Shown: piece after piece, positions 10,285-18,864 of the stretch
How the letters are laid out: every line of letters starts with the position of its first letter
Position numbering within the stretch: position 1 is the first letter of the stretch
Assembly (NCBI RefSeq): GCF_000186865.1
Contig: NW_008705561.1
Span: 2,843,370-2,907,369, forward strand
DNA: 64,000 nucleotides
Direction: 5' to 3'
From: Aureococcus anophagefferens
Taxonomy: Eukaryota > Sar > Pelagophyceae > Pelagomonadales > Pelagomonadaceae
Program-made: the position numbers and the translations under genes
The notes under the pieces: model-generated
Database searches by the model: none
The model's input: only the letters and a program-made list of their open reading frames with translations
Told to the model about the DNA's origin: nothing

Positions 10285-12432
10285 CTAGACCACGCTTGCG
10301 TCTTGCGAAGGGCGCACGAGCGCCGCGGCGTGGTCGGGGTCCTTGTCGTCGTAGGCGTCGAGCTCGTCGAGCGCGCGCGCCATAACGTCGTGCGCGGCCG
10401 CCCCCTCGGTCGGCGGCGCGTCGTCCGGAGGCGGCGCGAGCTCGTCGAGCGCGCGCGCGAAGTCGTCGTCCGGGGCCTCGTCGGCCGGCGGCGCGGCGGT
10501 CTCGTCCTCGGGAGGAACCGCGTCGTCCGGAGGCGGGTCGTCCGGAGGCGGCGCCGCGTCGTCGGCAGCCGCCGCGTCGTCCGGAGTCGACTCGTCCTCG
10601 GCAGCCGCCGCGTCGTCGGGAGTCGACTCGTCCTCGGGAGGCGCCGCGTCGTCCGGAGGCGGGTCGTCCGGAGGCGGCGCCGCGTCGTCGGGAGTCGACT
10701 CGATCTCCGGCGGCGCCGCGGCGGCCGGAGGCGGCGCGTGGGGCGGCGCCTCCGCTTCGTCGTCGGACGGCCGCGGCGTGTCGTCGAGTGGGATATCCAC
10801 GAGCACGCCCTCGTCGCCCTCGGCCCCGGCCTCCTCGTCGCCGGCGGCCTCTTCGAGGCGCATCGGGTTCTCCGAGACGCGGACGTCGTCGCCGTCGTAG
10901 GCGTCGACGGTGGCCCCCGGCTTCGCGGCGCGCGCGAGCGCGGGCAGCTCGACGCGGCGCGGGATGAGCGCCCGGGGCCCCCGGAGGCAGGCGTCGAGGC
11001 GCGGCCGCCGCGCGCGGACCTCGCCGACGTAGGCCCGCCACGCGTCCAGCGACTTGCGCTGCAGCCCAAAGGTGAAGAAGCAGGCGCAGCCCTGGGCGCT
11101 GCCGACGCCGAAGAAGACGAAGTAGAGCACGACCTTGGAGTAGGGGTAGCCGCCCGGCGCGCCCCGGCAGGGCCCCGCGTCGCCGTCGAAGTAGCTCTCC
11201 TCCAGGAGGCACGCGATCCACCGCTCCCACGCGTCGGACCCCGCCTCCTGCGCCATGGCGTCCACGGCGATGGCGAAGCAGCAGAACATGAAGATCATGT
11301 TCGCGCAGTGGAGCACGATGAAGACGAGGGGCGTGCCCGCCTGTGTGCAAATCAACCGCTGGTTCGGGACGTCCCGACCAAACTTTTGAAATTCTCGAGC
11401 TCGGTCACATCGAAGTCGATTCGGCTGATTTTTGGACGGATCGATTGCTCTCCTCGAGCTGTCGAAGCACAGCGGAAATGCTCGTCTCAAAACATTTCGA
11501 ATACGATCACATTGAAGTCGGGTTGAAGATTTGATTTGCGCACGGGTGCCCGCGAAGCCCATCTTCCGCGCGAAGCCCGGGTCGTCGAAGATCGCCGGCG
11601 TCGCCGACGCGCGCGCCTTCGCCGCCGCCGCCGCGATGGACGCCAGGGACTTGCGGAACCGCGACCGCCGCGTCGCCTCCGCGCCCGGCGGCGGGGCCGC
11701 GGGCGCCGCGCGGTGCTGCGGCGACACGGCCGTCGTCGGTTTCCGCGCGATGACGTATAGGACGTGGCACATGAAGCCGAGGCCGACGAAGGACGTCGCG
11801 AACATGGGCCCGAGCCAGAAGGCCCAGATGAAGGTGCCCGTGACGCGTTCCCGCGCCGGCGCGCTCCCGGGGTTGAGGTAGGGCCTGTGTGCAAATCAAC
11901 CGCTGGTTTGGAACGTCCCGACCAAACTTTGAAATTCTCTAGCTCGGTCAAATCGAAGTCGATTCGGCTGATTTTTGGACGGATCGATTGCTCTCATCGA
12001 GTTCTCGAAGCGCAGCGGAAGTGCTTGTGTCAAAACATTCGAATACGCTCACATTGAAGTCGAGTTGAAGATTTGATTTCCACACAGAGGTAGGGCGAGC
12101 AGATGGGGANNNNNNNNNNNNNNNNNNNNNNNNNNNNNNNNNNNNNNNNNNNNNNNNNNGCCAGCGTCGCCGCGACGGCGGCGTCGCTCGCCGCGTCGAC
12201 GCCGGAGACGACGCCGGCGCAGGCCGCCGACGCGTTGCCCGCGAGGGACCGGCCGCCGCAGCCCCCGCCGCAGTGGCAGCCCGACAATCGCAACGCCGCG
12301 CAGGTCTGGGGCGACCGGTCGCCCGGCGCGAAGCCGCCGCAGACCGCACCGCAGCCGCCGGCGGCCGCGATCTCGCGCGTCAGCGAGGCGCCGCCGGCGC
12401 CCGCGACGACGAGCAGCAGCCGCGCGAAGATC
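10285..12432 (-). CDS. multi-pass membrane protein with acidic Pro-rich tail (spans assembly gap)
   Basis: Exons on the minus strand: 12432 into a 50-N gap and on to 12097; 11884-11554; 11340-10285. The start gives a signal-like MIFARLLLVVAGAGGASL, followed by a Cys/Gly-rich ectodomain (GCHCGGGCGG). After the gap there are three clear hydrophobic segments: one around WAFWLGPMFATSFVGLGF, one around LVFIVLHCANMIFMFCCF and one around VVLYFVFFGVGSAQGCACFF. The C-terminal third is acidic and proline-rich, with a repeated S/TPDDAAPPPDDPP unit that is also a DNA tandem repeat at about 10490-10710. A receptor-like topology is possible but no family signature is seen. Two introners split the membrane region. 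The gap leaves part of exon 1 unknown. Confidence 0.7.
10490..10710. repeat. coding tandem repeat (Asp/Pro/Ala tail)
   Basis: Repeated GCGTCGTCCGGAGGCGG-type units, about 30-45 bp and variably spaced, encode the TPDDAAPPPDD-type repeats of the membrane-protein tail. Copies differ at a few bases and in length, as expected from slippage. Confidence 0.7.
11341..11553 (-). mobile_element. introner element A-4 (GC donor)
   Basis: The perfect duplication GCGGGCAC (minus strand) lies at 11553-11546 and 11340-11333. The element starts CCGTGCGCAAATCAA and ends TTGCACACAG. The core is sense to the gene. Splicing GC(11553)-AG(11341) restores MGFAGTPLVFIVLH, so the co-opted donor is GC. Confidence 0.94.
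11885..12096 (-). mobile_element. introner element A-5 (GC donor)
   Basis: The duplication GCCCTACC (minus strand; ten bases match if the ends are included) lies at 12096-12089 and 11884-11877. The terminal repeat is CTGTGTGGAAATCAA and its complement with one change. Sense core. Splicing joins CS to PYLNPGS in phase 2. Very similar to A-4, so probably recent. Confidence 0.94.
12110..12159. other. assembly gap (50 N)
   Basis: Fifty consecutive N inside exon 1 of the membrane-protein gene. Its uniform length suggests a placeholder and not a measured size. The flanking sequence is GC-rich and codes on the minus strand. Confidence 0.99.
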
Positions 12433-12558
12433 ATGGCGCCCGAAGAGCCATAGCCCAGCGTGCACGCTTCAATACGCTTCACCGCCGGCCGCAACTCGCA
12501 CCAGACCAGCAAGTAGACCAGCTCATCTGACCAGCTCCCGATCCCAAAAAAACGGAGG

Positions 12559-13204
12559 TTACCCGAGCTCGCTCCGCTTCACGGTGCGCGTCTGGCCCGC
12601 GGCCTTGGCCTTCTTGTAGTCCGGGTCCCAGGGCGCGGGCGGCTCGACGCGGCGCGTGCGCGGGTTGATCCAGCAGTCCCTGACGAGGCTCTCGTCGACG
12701 GCCGGCGCCCGCGCGCCGGAGCTGAAGAAGAGGACGAGCGCGAGCGCCGCCGCCGCGGCGCCGAGGCCCCGGGGCCCCAGGAGCCGCTCCATCTGCGTCA
12801 GCTTCCGCGAGTCGCTGCCGAAGGCGTTGCGCCGCGCGTCGCGCCGCTGCTTCGCCCAGGCGTCGCCGCCGCCGCCGCGGACGCCGCTGCTAAGGCGCTC
12901 GTCGAAGCGCGCGCGCTTCTCCGGGTCGCCGACGGTCTCCCAGGCCTCGGACACGGCCTTGAACTTCGTCGCCGCGGACTCGTCCGGGTTCGCGTCGGGA
13001 TGGTAGCGCTTCGCGAGCCGCAGGTAGGCCTACGACGGTGCGTCGGGGATGGTTGCCCGGGACAAAGGGTCGCACCGCCTTGCATTCGGCCTGCGACGCG
13101 TCGGCGTCGACCTCGAGCACGTCGTAGAAGCTGAAGCGGCGAACCGTCGGCGGAGCCGTGCGACGCCGCGCTTCTCGTTGTTGCAGGAACGCGAGCGCGA
13201 GCAT
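12559..13204 (-). CDS. J-domain membrane protein (DnaJ/Hsp40 type)
   Basis: Exons 13204-13076 and 13029-12559 give 199 residues. The J domain runs from FSFYDVLEVDADAS through RLAKRYHPDANPDE, with the HPD tripeptide that stimulates Hsp70 ATPase, to WETVGDPEKRARFD. A single hydrophobic helix (GAAAAALALVLFF) follows, then a short basic tail, so it is probably membrane-anchored with the J domain recruiting an Hsp70. The intron at 13030-13075 is only 46 bp with GT-AG ends and no flanking duplication, so it is not introner-like; it falls between helix I and helix II of the J domain. The basic, Gln/Arg-rich start could be an organelle-targeting segment. Confidence 0.85.
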
Positions 13205-13387
13205 GGCTCCCTCGTCGACGGCGGCGACGCGTCGCGAGCTGCGAGGTCGCGCGCACGTCGAGCGCGGACGCGGACGCCGATGAGGCGGTGCTAAGCACTT
13301 GCACGGTTGCGGCCGATGGTGCACCATGGTGCATCTACGTTGCCCATCGCAATGGAACGGATGCCTGCAGCCCTTTGGCAATGAGAG

Positions 13388-14455
13388 ATGAGGCGTAGCG
13401 CGCTGCTGGCGCTCGTCGCGGGCGTCGCCCGCGGCGACGACGCGCTCGTGCGCTGCGACCTGTCCGCCGAGTCCGGGCAGCTCGCGGCGGGCCTCGCGAA
13501 GCGCGGCGCGAGCTGCGCCGCCTTCGCGCCCGTCGGCCCGGCGCGCGGCGGCGGCCGCGTGTGCCTGAAGGCGCTCCCCCAGAGCGGTTCCACGTTCTCG
13601 GAGCTCGCATTCTCCCGGGTCCTCGAGGACGCGTGCGCCGCCGAGGCGGGCTGCCGCTTCTCCAAGACCGACGACGACGCGCGCGCGGCCTGGCGGGCCG
13701 GCGCGCCGACGGTCCTCGCGTACGGCAGGAAGCACGCGCCGATCCAGAAAGACTGCCCGCGGTCGGTCGTCGTGCTGCGGGACCCGCGCTTCCGCGCCGC
13801 GTCGCACCTGCGCTACCGCGAGCAGCTGAAGCGCAAGGCGCGCGCGCGCGCGGACCTCCCGGACCGCGTCTTCGCGTGGGACGTGAGCTTCGCGCTCCTC
13901 GCGGAGGCGCGGCTCCTGCGGGACCACGTCCTCGACCGCGTCGGCGGCAACGCCACGGCCCTCCTCGTCCGCTACGAGGTCCTCGCCGACGGAATTTACG
14001 GGCCGGCCATCCTCCGCGACGTCGACGCGTTCCTCGGCCTCGCGGGCCGGCGCGGCGCGCGGCTCCCGGCGGCGGCGGCGCGGCGCGTCGCCAACGACAC
14101 GTCCTACGCCGAGCTCGCCGCGCGGTGCGGCGCCGGGGACTGGGTCGCGGCCGCCGCGGCGCCGGGCTGCCCGGCGACGCGGCCCCAGGAGCTCTACCGC
14201 GCGCACGCGCCGCGGTCGCTCGAGGACCTCCTCGTCGGCGGCGACGCGGCCGGCGTCGACGCGGCCCTCGCGAAGCACCGGCTCCTGCGCGGCCTCTGGG
14301 GCTGCTTCGAGGCGCCGCCGCGCGCGACGGCGCCGCGGCGGCCGACGGCCGCGTCCTGCCCGCCGCCGCGCCCGGAGCCGCCGCCGCGGGCCGACGCGAT
14401 GGCGCCGCGCGCCGCCCCCCCCGCGCCGCGCGGCTGGCAGCCGGCCGCGGCGTAA
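13388..14455 (+). CDS. secreted or Golgi sulfotransferase-like protein
   Basis: 355 residues in one exon. The N-terminus MRRSALLALVAGVARG is a signal peptide or anchor. VCLKALPQSGSTFSEL (near residue 58) resembles the 5'-phosphosulfate-binding loop of sulfotransferases (P-x-S-G-[ST]-T). SVVVLRDPRFRAASHLRY (near 126) matches their 3'-phosphate-binding motif (R-D-P-R-x-x-x-x-S). Expected donor is PAPS; acceptor unknown. The C-terminus is a proline/arginine-rich low-complexity stretch. Together with the gene at 9021-10254 and the transporter at 60242-61252 it suggests sulfated glycan synthesis. It converges with the prenyltransferase gene. Confidence 0.7.
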   Translation: MRRSALLALVAGVARGDDALVRCDLSAESGQLAAGLAKRGASCAAFAPVGPARGGGRVCLKALPQSGSTFSELAFSRVLEDACAAEAGCRFSKTDDDARAAWRAGAPTVLAYGRKHAPIQKDCPRSVVVLRDPRFRAASHLRYREQLKRKARARADLPDRVFAWDVSFALLAEARLLRDHVLDRVGGNATALLVRYEVLADGIYGPAILRDVDAFLGLAGRRGARLPAAAARRVANDTSYAELAARCGAGDWVAAAAAPGCPATRPQELYRAHAPRSLEDLLVGGDAAGVDAALAKHRLLRGLWGCFEAPPRATAPRRPTAASCPPPRPEPPPRADAMAPRAAPPAPRGWQPAAA

Positions 14456-14569
14456 GTCCAGCGTCGGCACGAGCAAGGCTGCCTTGCGCTCCTGCCATCG
14501 AAGGCCCTCCGGGAAAGCCGCGAGGCGAGACCCGTGGATCTGTCTGAGCGCATCCTCTAGAGGGTACGC

Positions 14570-15670
14570 CTACGCGAGCAGCAGGACGAGCGTCGCCGCG
14601 AGCCAGAGCGGCGCGAGCTCGATGGCGTCGCGGAGCTCGGCGCGCCCGAAGGACCGCGCGGCCCGGAGCGCGAGCGCGGCCTGGGCGAGGAGCGGCGCGG
14701 CGGCGCGGCCCGGGGACGCGGCGACGGCGCCGGCGAGGGGCAGGAGCGACAGCGCCGCGGCCCGCGGCCGCCCGAAGACGACCGCCGCGGTGCGCACGCC
14801 CGCCGAGGCGTCGCCGTCGCGGTCCTTGCAGTCCATGAGCATCTCCCGGTGGCAGATGAGGCCCGCCGTGGCCGCCATGGCCGGGCCGAGCGGCGCCAGG
14901 CTCCCGACGCCGCCGCCGCGCGCGAGGCCGCCGAGGCCGACGGCCATGGCGACGACGGCCGCGCAGGCCGCGTTCTTGACCACCGGCACGGGCTTGAGGT
15001 GCCGCGTGTAGACGTAGGTCGCGAGCGCGTTCGCGAGGACCCAGAGCCGCATCGTCGCCGTGTCGATCAGACAGATGAGCGCCAGGAGCGCCGCGTAGGC
15101 CCACTTGAGCACGAGCTTGACGGTCGCGGGCCGGACGTCGCCCGCGACGAGCGGCCGGTCCGGCTTCGTCGCGCGCGTGTCGACGCCGTGCTTGTGGTCG
15201 AAGTAGTCGTTGATCAGCATGGACCCGGCCGTGACGATCGTCGTGCACGCGACGGCGACGCCGAGCCGGAGCGCGGAGCCGACGTCCGCCGCCGCCGGCG
15301 GCGCGCCGCGCGTGCCCCAGGCGCCCGCGGCGACGAGCGCCGCGCCCATGGGCAGCGTGTTCGGCCGCGCCATGCGCGCGAGGCCCGGCAGCTCGTCGCG
15401 CAGGGACCGGGCGCGCGGCGGCGCGTGCTGCGCGGCGCGCCGCTCGTCCGGCGGTGCGCGCGCGTAGACGTCTTGCGCGACCGACCGCAGCTGCGTCGCG
15501 CGCCGCTGCGTCGCGCGTTGATGCGCTATCGGTGCGTGCAGCGGCGCGACGCGTCGTGCAACGAGTGTCAGCACACAGTGAGCGAGTATACCTTTGTTGT
15601 GGTTCCGAGCCATGCTCGCGGCGTACCAGTAGTAGACTTTGTTCTTTGCCATTGTTCGCAGACACCTCAA
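14570..15670 (-). CDS. UbiA-family prenyltransferase
   Basis: 366 residues with about eight hydrophobic helices. The first Asp-rich motif NDYFDHKHGVD is followed by KPDRPLVAGDV, and the second motif is DCKDRDGDASAGVRT. Together these bind Mg2+-diphosphate in UbiA enzymes, which move a prenyl chain onto an aromatic or polar acceptor. The motif spacing resembles chlorophyll synthase and digeranylgeranylglyceryl-phosphate synthase types; I cannot choose the acceptor. The N-terminal 100 residues are hydrophilic and Arg/Ala-rich, consistent with plastid or mitochondrial targeting. Several Met codons could be the start, at 15670 or slightly downstream. Confidence 0.85.
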   Translation of the reverse strand: MRCLRTMAKNKVYYWYAASMARNHNKGILAHCVLTLVARRVAPLHAPIAHQRATQRRATQLRSVAQDVYARAPPDERRAAQHAPPRARSLRDELPGLARMARPNTLPMGAALVAAGAWGTRGAPPAAADVGSALRLGVAVACTTIVTAGSMLINDYFDHKHGVDTRATKPDRPLVAGDVRPATVKLVLKWAYAALLALICLIDTATMRLWVLANALATYVYTRHLKPVPVVKNAACAAVVAMAVGLGGLARGGGVGSLAPLGPAMAATAGLICHREMLMDCKDRDGDASAGVRTAAVVFGRPRAAALSLLPLAGAVAASPGRAAAPLLAQAALALRAARSFGRAELRDAIELAPLWLAATLVLLLA

Positions 15671-15831
15671 ATGCCAACCTTGAAGTCATCTTGATGTTCA
15701 AGAAGCCTCCCGCCCCCGGCCCCAGCAGTTGCCGCGCGTCGGGCTCACAGGAATCACAGGACGGCGCGGGGCGGGGCGGGGTTCGGACGGGGGCCTGGCG
15801 CGGACTCGGGGGAACGCGGCGACAGGGGGGC

Positions 15832-17235
15832 CTAGTAGCCGAGGAGGCCGCGGAGCTGGTACGTGTTGGCCCAGTTCTGCTGCTTGAGCATGGGGTAGAC
15901 GGCCGTGAAGGCCGCCTTGGACTCGACGGTCGAGAAGGAGCGGCCGCCCTGGACCTTCCAGAGCACGCGGACCGCGTCGCCGTCCGGGAGCTCCGCGCGA
16001 AGCTTCCGCCGGCCCTCGCGCGTCGCCGTCGACGGCGCGAAGGCCGCGGGGAAGACGTGGGACGCCGGCTTGGGCCCCGCGGCGAGGTTTCGGGGGTCGA
16101 CGTGCGGGTGCGGCGGCAGCAGGCCCGGGTGGACGACCTCGAGCCGCGCGCAGAGCGACAGGCAGTCGCGCTTGAGCTGGAGCGCCGTCTCCTGGCGGTC
16201 CTGGGGCAGCCCGATCAAGGGCTTGGACGCGTGGAGGTCCAGGAGCATCTCCAGGTTCGGCCGCCGCGGCACCGTCGCCCGGCCGCACAAATCGTGGACC
16301 ATGGACGCGCCCTTGACGTACGCGCCCTCGGCCTGCTCGCCGAGGGGCCGCGCGCCCGCGGCGGGCTCGGCGAAGGTCGCCGGCGCGGCGGCGACGGACG
16401 ACGGCGACGCCAGGGAAGCGCCGGACGCGTCGGCCCACGCGCGCAAGGCGTCGAGCGGGTCGTCGCCCTCCGGCACGGCCCTCAGGAACTCGATGGCCTT
16501 GGACGGCGAGAGCCGCAGGCCGTTGCCGCCGCTCCGCTCGCAGCCCACCAAAGCGGCGAAGGCCACGAGGCGCCGGTGCGTGAGCTCCGGGTCCGTGTCC
16601 GCGCCGCCGAGCGCGTCGTGGAGCGAATCCGCGCGATATTCCAGCATCCTCCCCTCCCGCAGGGAGCAGAAGGACGTGGCCTTGTAGACGACGCGCGCGC
16701 CGTAGAGGAAGACCTCGGGCGTCGACGTGATGATGCCGTCCGCGAGGCCGAGCTGCTCGAGCGCGACGCAGAGCGGCGTGACGGATTCGCCCTTGCGCGC
16801 GCGGACCCACGAGCAGCCGAGGGCCGCGAGGAGGGGCACGGCGTCCTCGACGGGCTTGGGCCCGGCGTGGGGGAGGACGAAGACGAGGCGCACGTTGCGC
16901 CGTAGCAAGAACATGGCGCACGACACGAGGAACTTGAGGTGCGGGTGCTTGTGCTCGCCGCGGCCGGTCGGGTCCTCGAGCCACTTCGCCAGGTCCACGG
17001 CGAGCGTCTTGCCGCCGAGGCTCACCGTCGGGTCGACGACGGTCGACGTCGGCTCGACCATGTCGAAGAAGCACGTGCGCAGGCCGATGCCCTTGCCTAG
17101 AAAGCCCGTGATCTTCGGCGCGGACCGCAGGGGCTGGTTCCGGGCGGCCTCGAGCTTGAGCTTCACGTCGCTCAGGTTGCACTCGCCGACGTTGGCCCCC
17201 ATGAGCGACGACGACGCCGGGACCGGGTCCATCAT
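15832..17235 (-). CDS. XPG/Rad2 (GEN1-like) family protein with degraded active site
   Basis: The start chosen here is MMDPVPASSS at 17235; the frame stays open up to 17403. Family features: GKTLAVDLAKWLE (N-region, Asp kept) and DGIITSTPEVFLYGARVVYK, which aligns with the I-region of GEN1/FEN1 nucleases, followed by LVGCE where active members have LxGxDY. Catalytic acids are largely lost. The family TxDxD reads TSTPE, GEAEA reads GESVT, and the terminal Asp of GCDY is Glu. The fold is probably kept for DNA or protein binding while flap or junction cleavage is unlikely. That functional loss is an inference from single residues. No frameshift is present, so it is not a simple pseudogene. Confidence 0.65.
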   Translation of the reverse strand: MMDPVPASSSLMGANVGECNLSDVKLKLEAARNQPLRSAPKITGFLGKGIGLRTCFFDMVEPTSTVVDPTVSLGGKTLAVDLAKWLEDPTGRGEHKHPHLKFLVSCAMFLLRRNVRLVFVLPHAGPKPVEDAVPLLAALGCSWVRARKGESVTPLCVALEQLGLADGIITSTPEVFLYGARVVYKATSFCSLREGRMLEYRADSLHDALGGADTDPELTHRRLVAFAALVGCERSGGNGLRLSPSKAIEFLRAVPEGDDPLDALRAWADASGASLASPSSVAAAPATFAEPAAGARPLGEQAEGAYVKGASMVHDLCGRATVPRRPNLEMLLDLHASKPLIGLPQDRQETALQLKRDCLSLCARLEVVHPGLLPPHPHVDPRNLAAGPKPASHVFPAAFAPSTATREGRRKLRAELPDGDAVRVLWKVQGGRSFSTVESKAAFTAVYPMLKQQNWANTYQLRGLLGY

Positions 17236-17416
17236 CGACGTTCGGGAAAGGGCTGGGGGCAGCGCCGGCGCTCCCGGAGCGCCTGGACGAAGACGCTCTC
17301 TGTTTACTAGTACGCTGTGCGGCACTATTGATGTATCCCTAGTCATCACCGCCGGGGGTCTTCGCATGCGGCGCGTGCTAGCCCCCCCCCTCCCCCCCCG
17401 CACCGGCTAGACGAGG

Positions 17417-18808
17417 TTAGAGCGTCGCGCTGCGGATGGCCGCGGTCGGGAACGGGTCCTTCTTCGACAGCACGAGGGTCTGCTTCTGGTGGGAGATGTA
17501 GCCCTTGATGAGGCCCTTGAAGATGAGGTTCGCGAGGATGCACTCGACCTCGTCCATGTCCGTCGGGCAGCCGAGCCAGGCGAAGGCGCGCTGGAAGAGG
17601 TGGAGCTTGAGCTGCGTCGCCTTGCCCTGGACGAGGTAGATCTTCTTGAAGAGGTTGCGGTAGACGAGGATCTTCACCTTCTCGAGGAGGAGGAAGGTGC
17701 CGCGGCGCACGAAGGCCATCTGGTTCTTCGCGAGCTCCGCGTTGAAGGTGCCGAGGTCCCCGGAGCGCACGGCGTCGACGAGGGGCGCGAGCGCCGCGAG
17801 GCCGTGCTTCTCGAGGAGCGCGCGCCGCGGGAGCGCGCCGCGGCGGAGCCGCACGGGCAGCAGGAACTCGAGGATCGCGCGCTTGTTCCGCCGGCTCGAC
17901 GCGTCGCAGTGCGCGAAGGCGTAGATGAGGTGCTCCTCCGCCGCGCCGTACTGGTCCTCGAACATGCGGAGCCGGCCGACGAAGAACCGGTACGCGACGA
18001 CGTCGCCCTGGGGGAAGATCTTCCGCGAGTCGAAGGCGCCGGACCGGCCCGCCGTCGCCTCCAGCGGCCGGATCAGCGGCTGGGCGAGCTTGAGCAGGTT
18101 CAGCTTGAAGTAGATCTTGAGGAGCTGCGCGACGACGTAGAGCGTCGCGCGCTTCTTGCTCTCGAGCGACCCCGGCGCGCCGCCGCCGCGGTCGTTCCAG
18201 CACGCGCTGAAGCCCTTCTTGAGCGTCTTCTCGACGTCGCGCAGCGTGTCGTAGCGCGCCGCGTTCGCCGTCGCCGCGGCGGCCGCCGCGACGGCCGGGG
18301 CCGCGCCCGCGCGCGCGCGCTTCGACGTCGCGAGGCGCTCGTCGTCGGCGCGGTCCGCGACGACGCGCGCCTCGTAGGTGAGGCGCCGCAGCACGGGCAC
18401 GACCCAGCCCGTCTCCTCGCGCATCGCGTTGATGAGCGCGTTGTAGCCGCCGACGAGGCACGCGTAGGCGCGGTCGACGTCGCCGGCCGCGAGCGCCGCC
18501 CGGGCGCAGAGCTGCTTCGCGGCGATGGGGCCCCAGCGCTCGCCGACGAGGTCGTAGGCCGCGTCGTCGACGCGGCCCTCGCGCTCCGCCGACGCGCAGA
18601 AGCCCTGGACGCTCGGCGGCAGCGGCCGCCGGTCCAGCACGCCGAGCAGCGCCGCGAGCTGCGCGCCGTTCTGCTGCGCCACGCAGCGCGCCACGTCCTG
18701 GAGCGAGGGCTGGACCGACTCCATACTCGCGGGGAGGTGCAGCACCTGCACGATGCCGCCGATATCCATCGATTCAACGCTACCGACCGGCTTGGCCTGC
18801 CCGTCCAT
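17417..18808 (-). CDS. PCI-domain protein, PCID2/Thp1-like (TREX-2 type)
   Basis: 463 residues. The central part, with LLKIYFKLNLLKLAQPLIR, then VAYRFFVGRLRMFEDQY, AEEHLIYAFAHCD and ILEFLLPVRL, follows the helical-repeat plus PCI pattern of PCID2/Thp1. The winged-helix end includes ILVYRNLFKKIYLV and ECILANLIFKGLIKGYISH. PCID2/Thp1 pairs with Sac3/GANP and Sem1 in TREX-2 at the nuclear pore and helps mRNA export. A CSN12-like role is the alternative because the two are paralogues. It is divergent from the dynein-docking gene, with 56 bp between start codons, implying a shared promoter. Confidence 0.88.
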   Translation of the reverse strand: MDGQAKPVGSVESMDIGGIVQVLHLPASMESVQPSLQDVARCVAQQNGAQLAALLGVLDRRPLPPSVQGFCASAEREGRVDDAAYDLVGERWGPIAAKQLCARAALAAGDVDRAYACLVGGYNALINAMREETGWVVPVLRRLTYEARVVADRADDERLATSKRARAGAAPAVAAAAAATANAARYDTLRDVEKTLKKGFSACWNDRGGGAPGSLESKKRATLYVVAQLLKIYFKLNLLKLAQPLIRPLEATAGRSGAFDSRKIFPQGDVVAYRFFVGRLRMFEDQYGAAEEHLIYAFAHCDASSRRNKRAILEFLLPVRLRRGALPRRALLEKHGLAALAPLVDAVRSGDLGTFNAELAKNQMAFVRRGTFLLLEKVKILVYRNLFKKIYLVQGKATQLKLHLFQRAFAWLGCPTDMDEVECILANLIFKGLIKGYISHQKQTLVLSKKDPFPTAAIRSATL

Positions 18809-18864
18809 CGTCCCGCGGGTAGCGCGCGCTGGTCGCGCCCTACCGGCGCCCGTGAGTCGCCGCC
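18809..18864. promoter_or_regulatory. short bidirectional promoter region
   Basis: Only 56 bases separate the ATG codons of the PCID2-like gene (minus) and the dynein-docking gene (plus). Both transcripts must start within this interval or inside the opposite gene's leader. No TATA box is visible. Confidence 0.45.
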
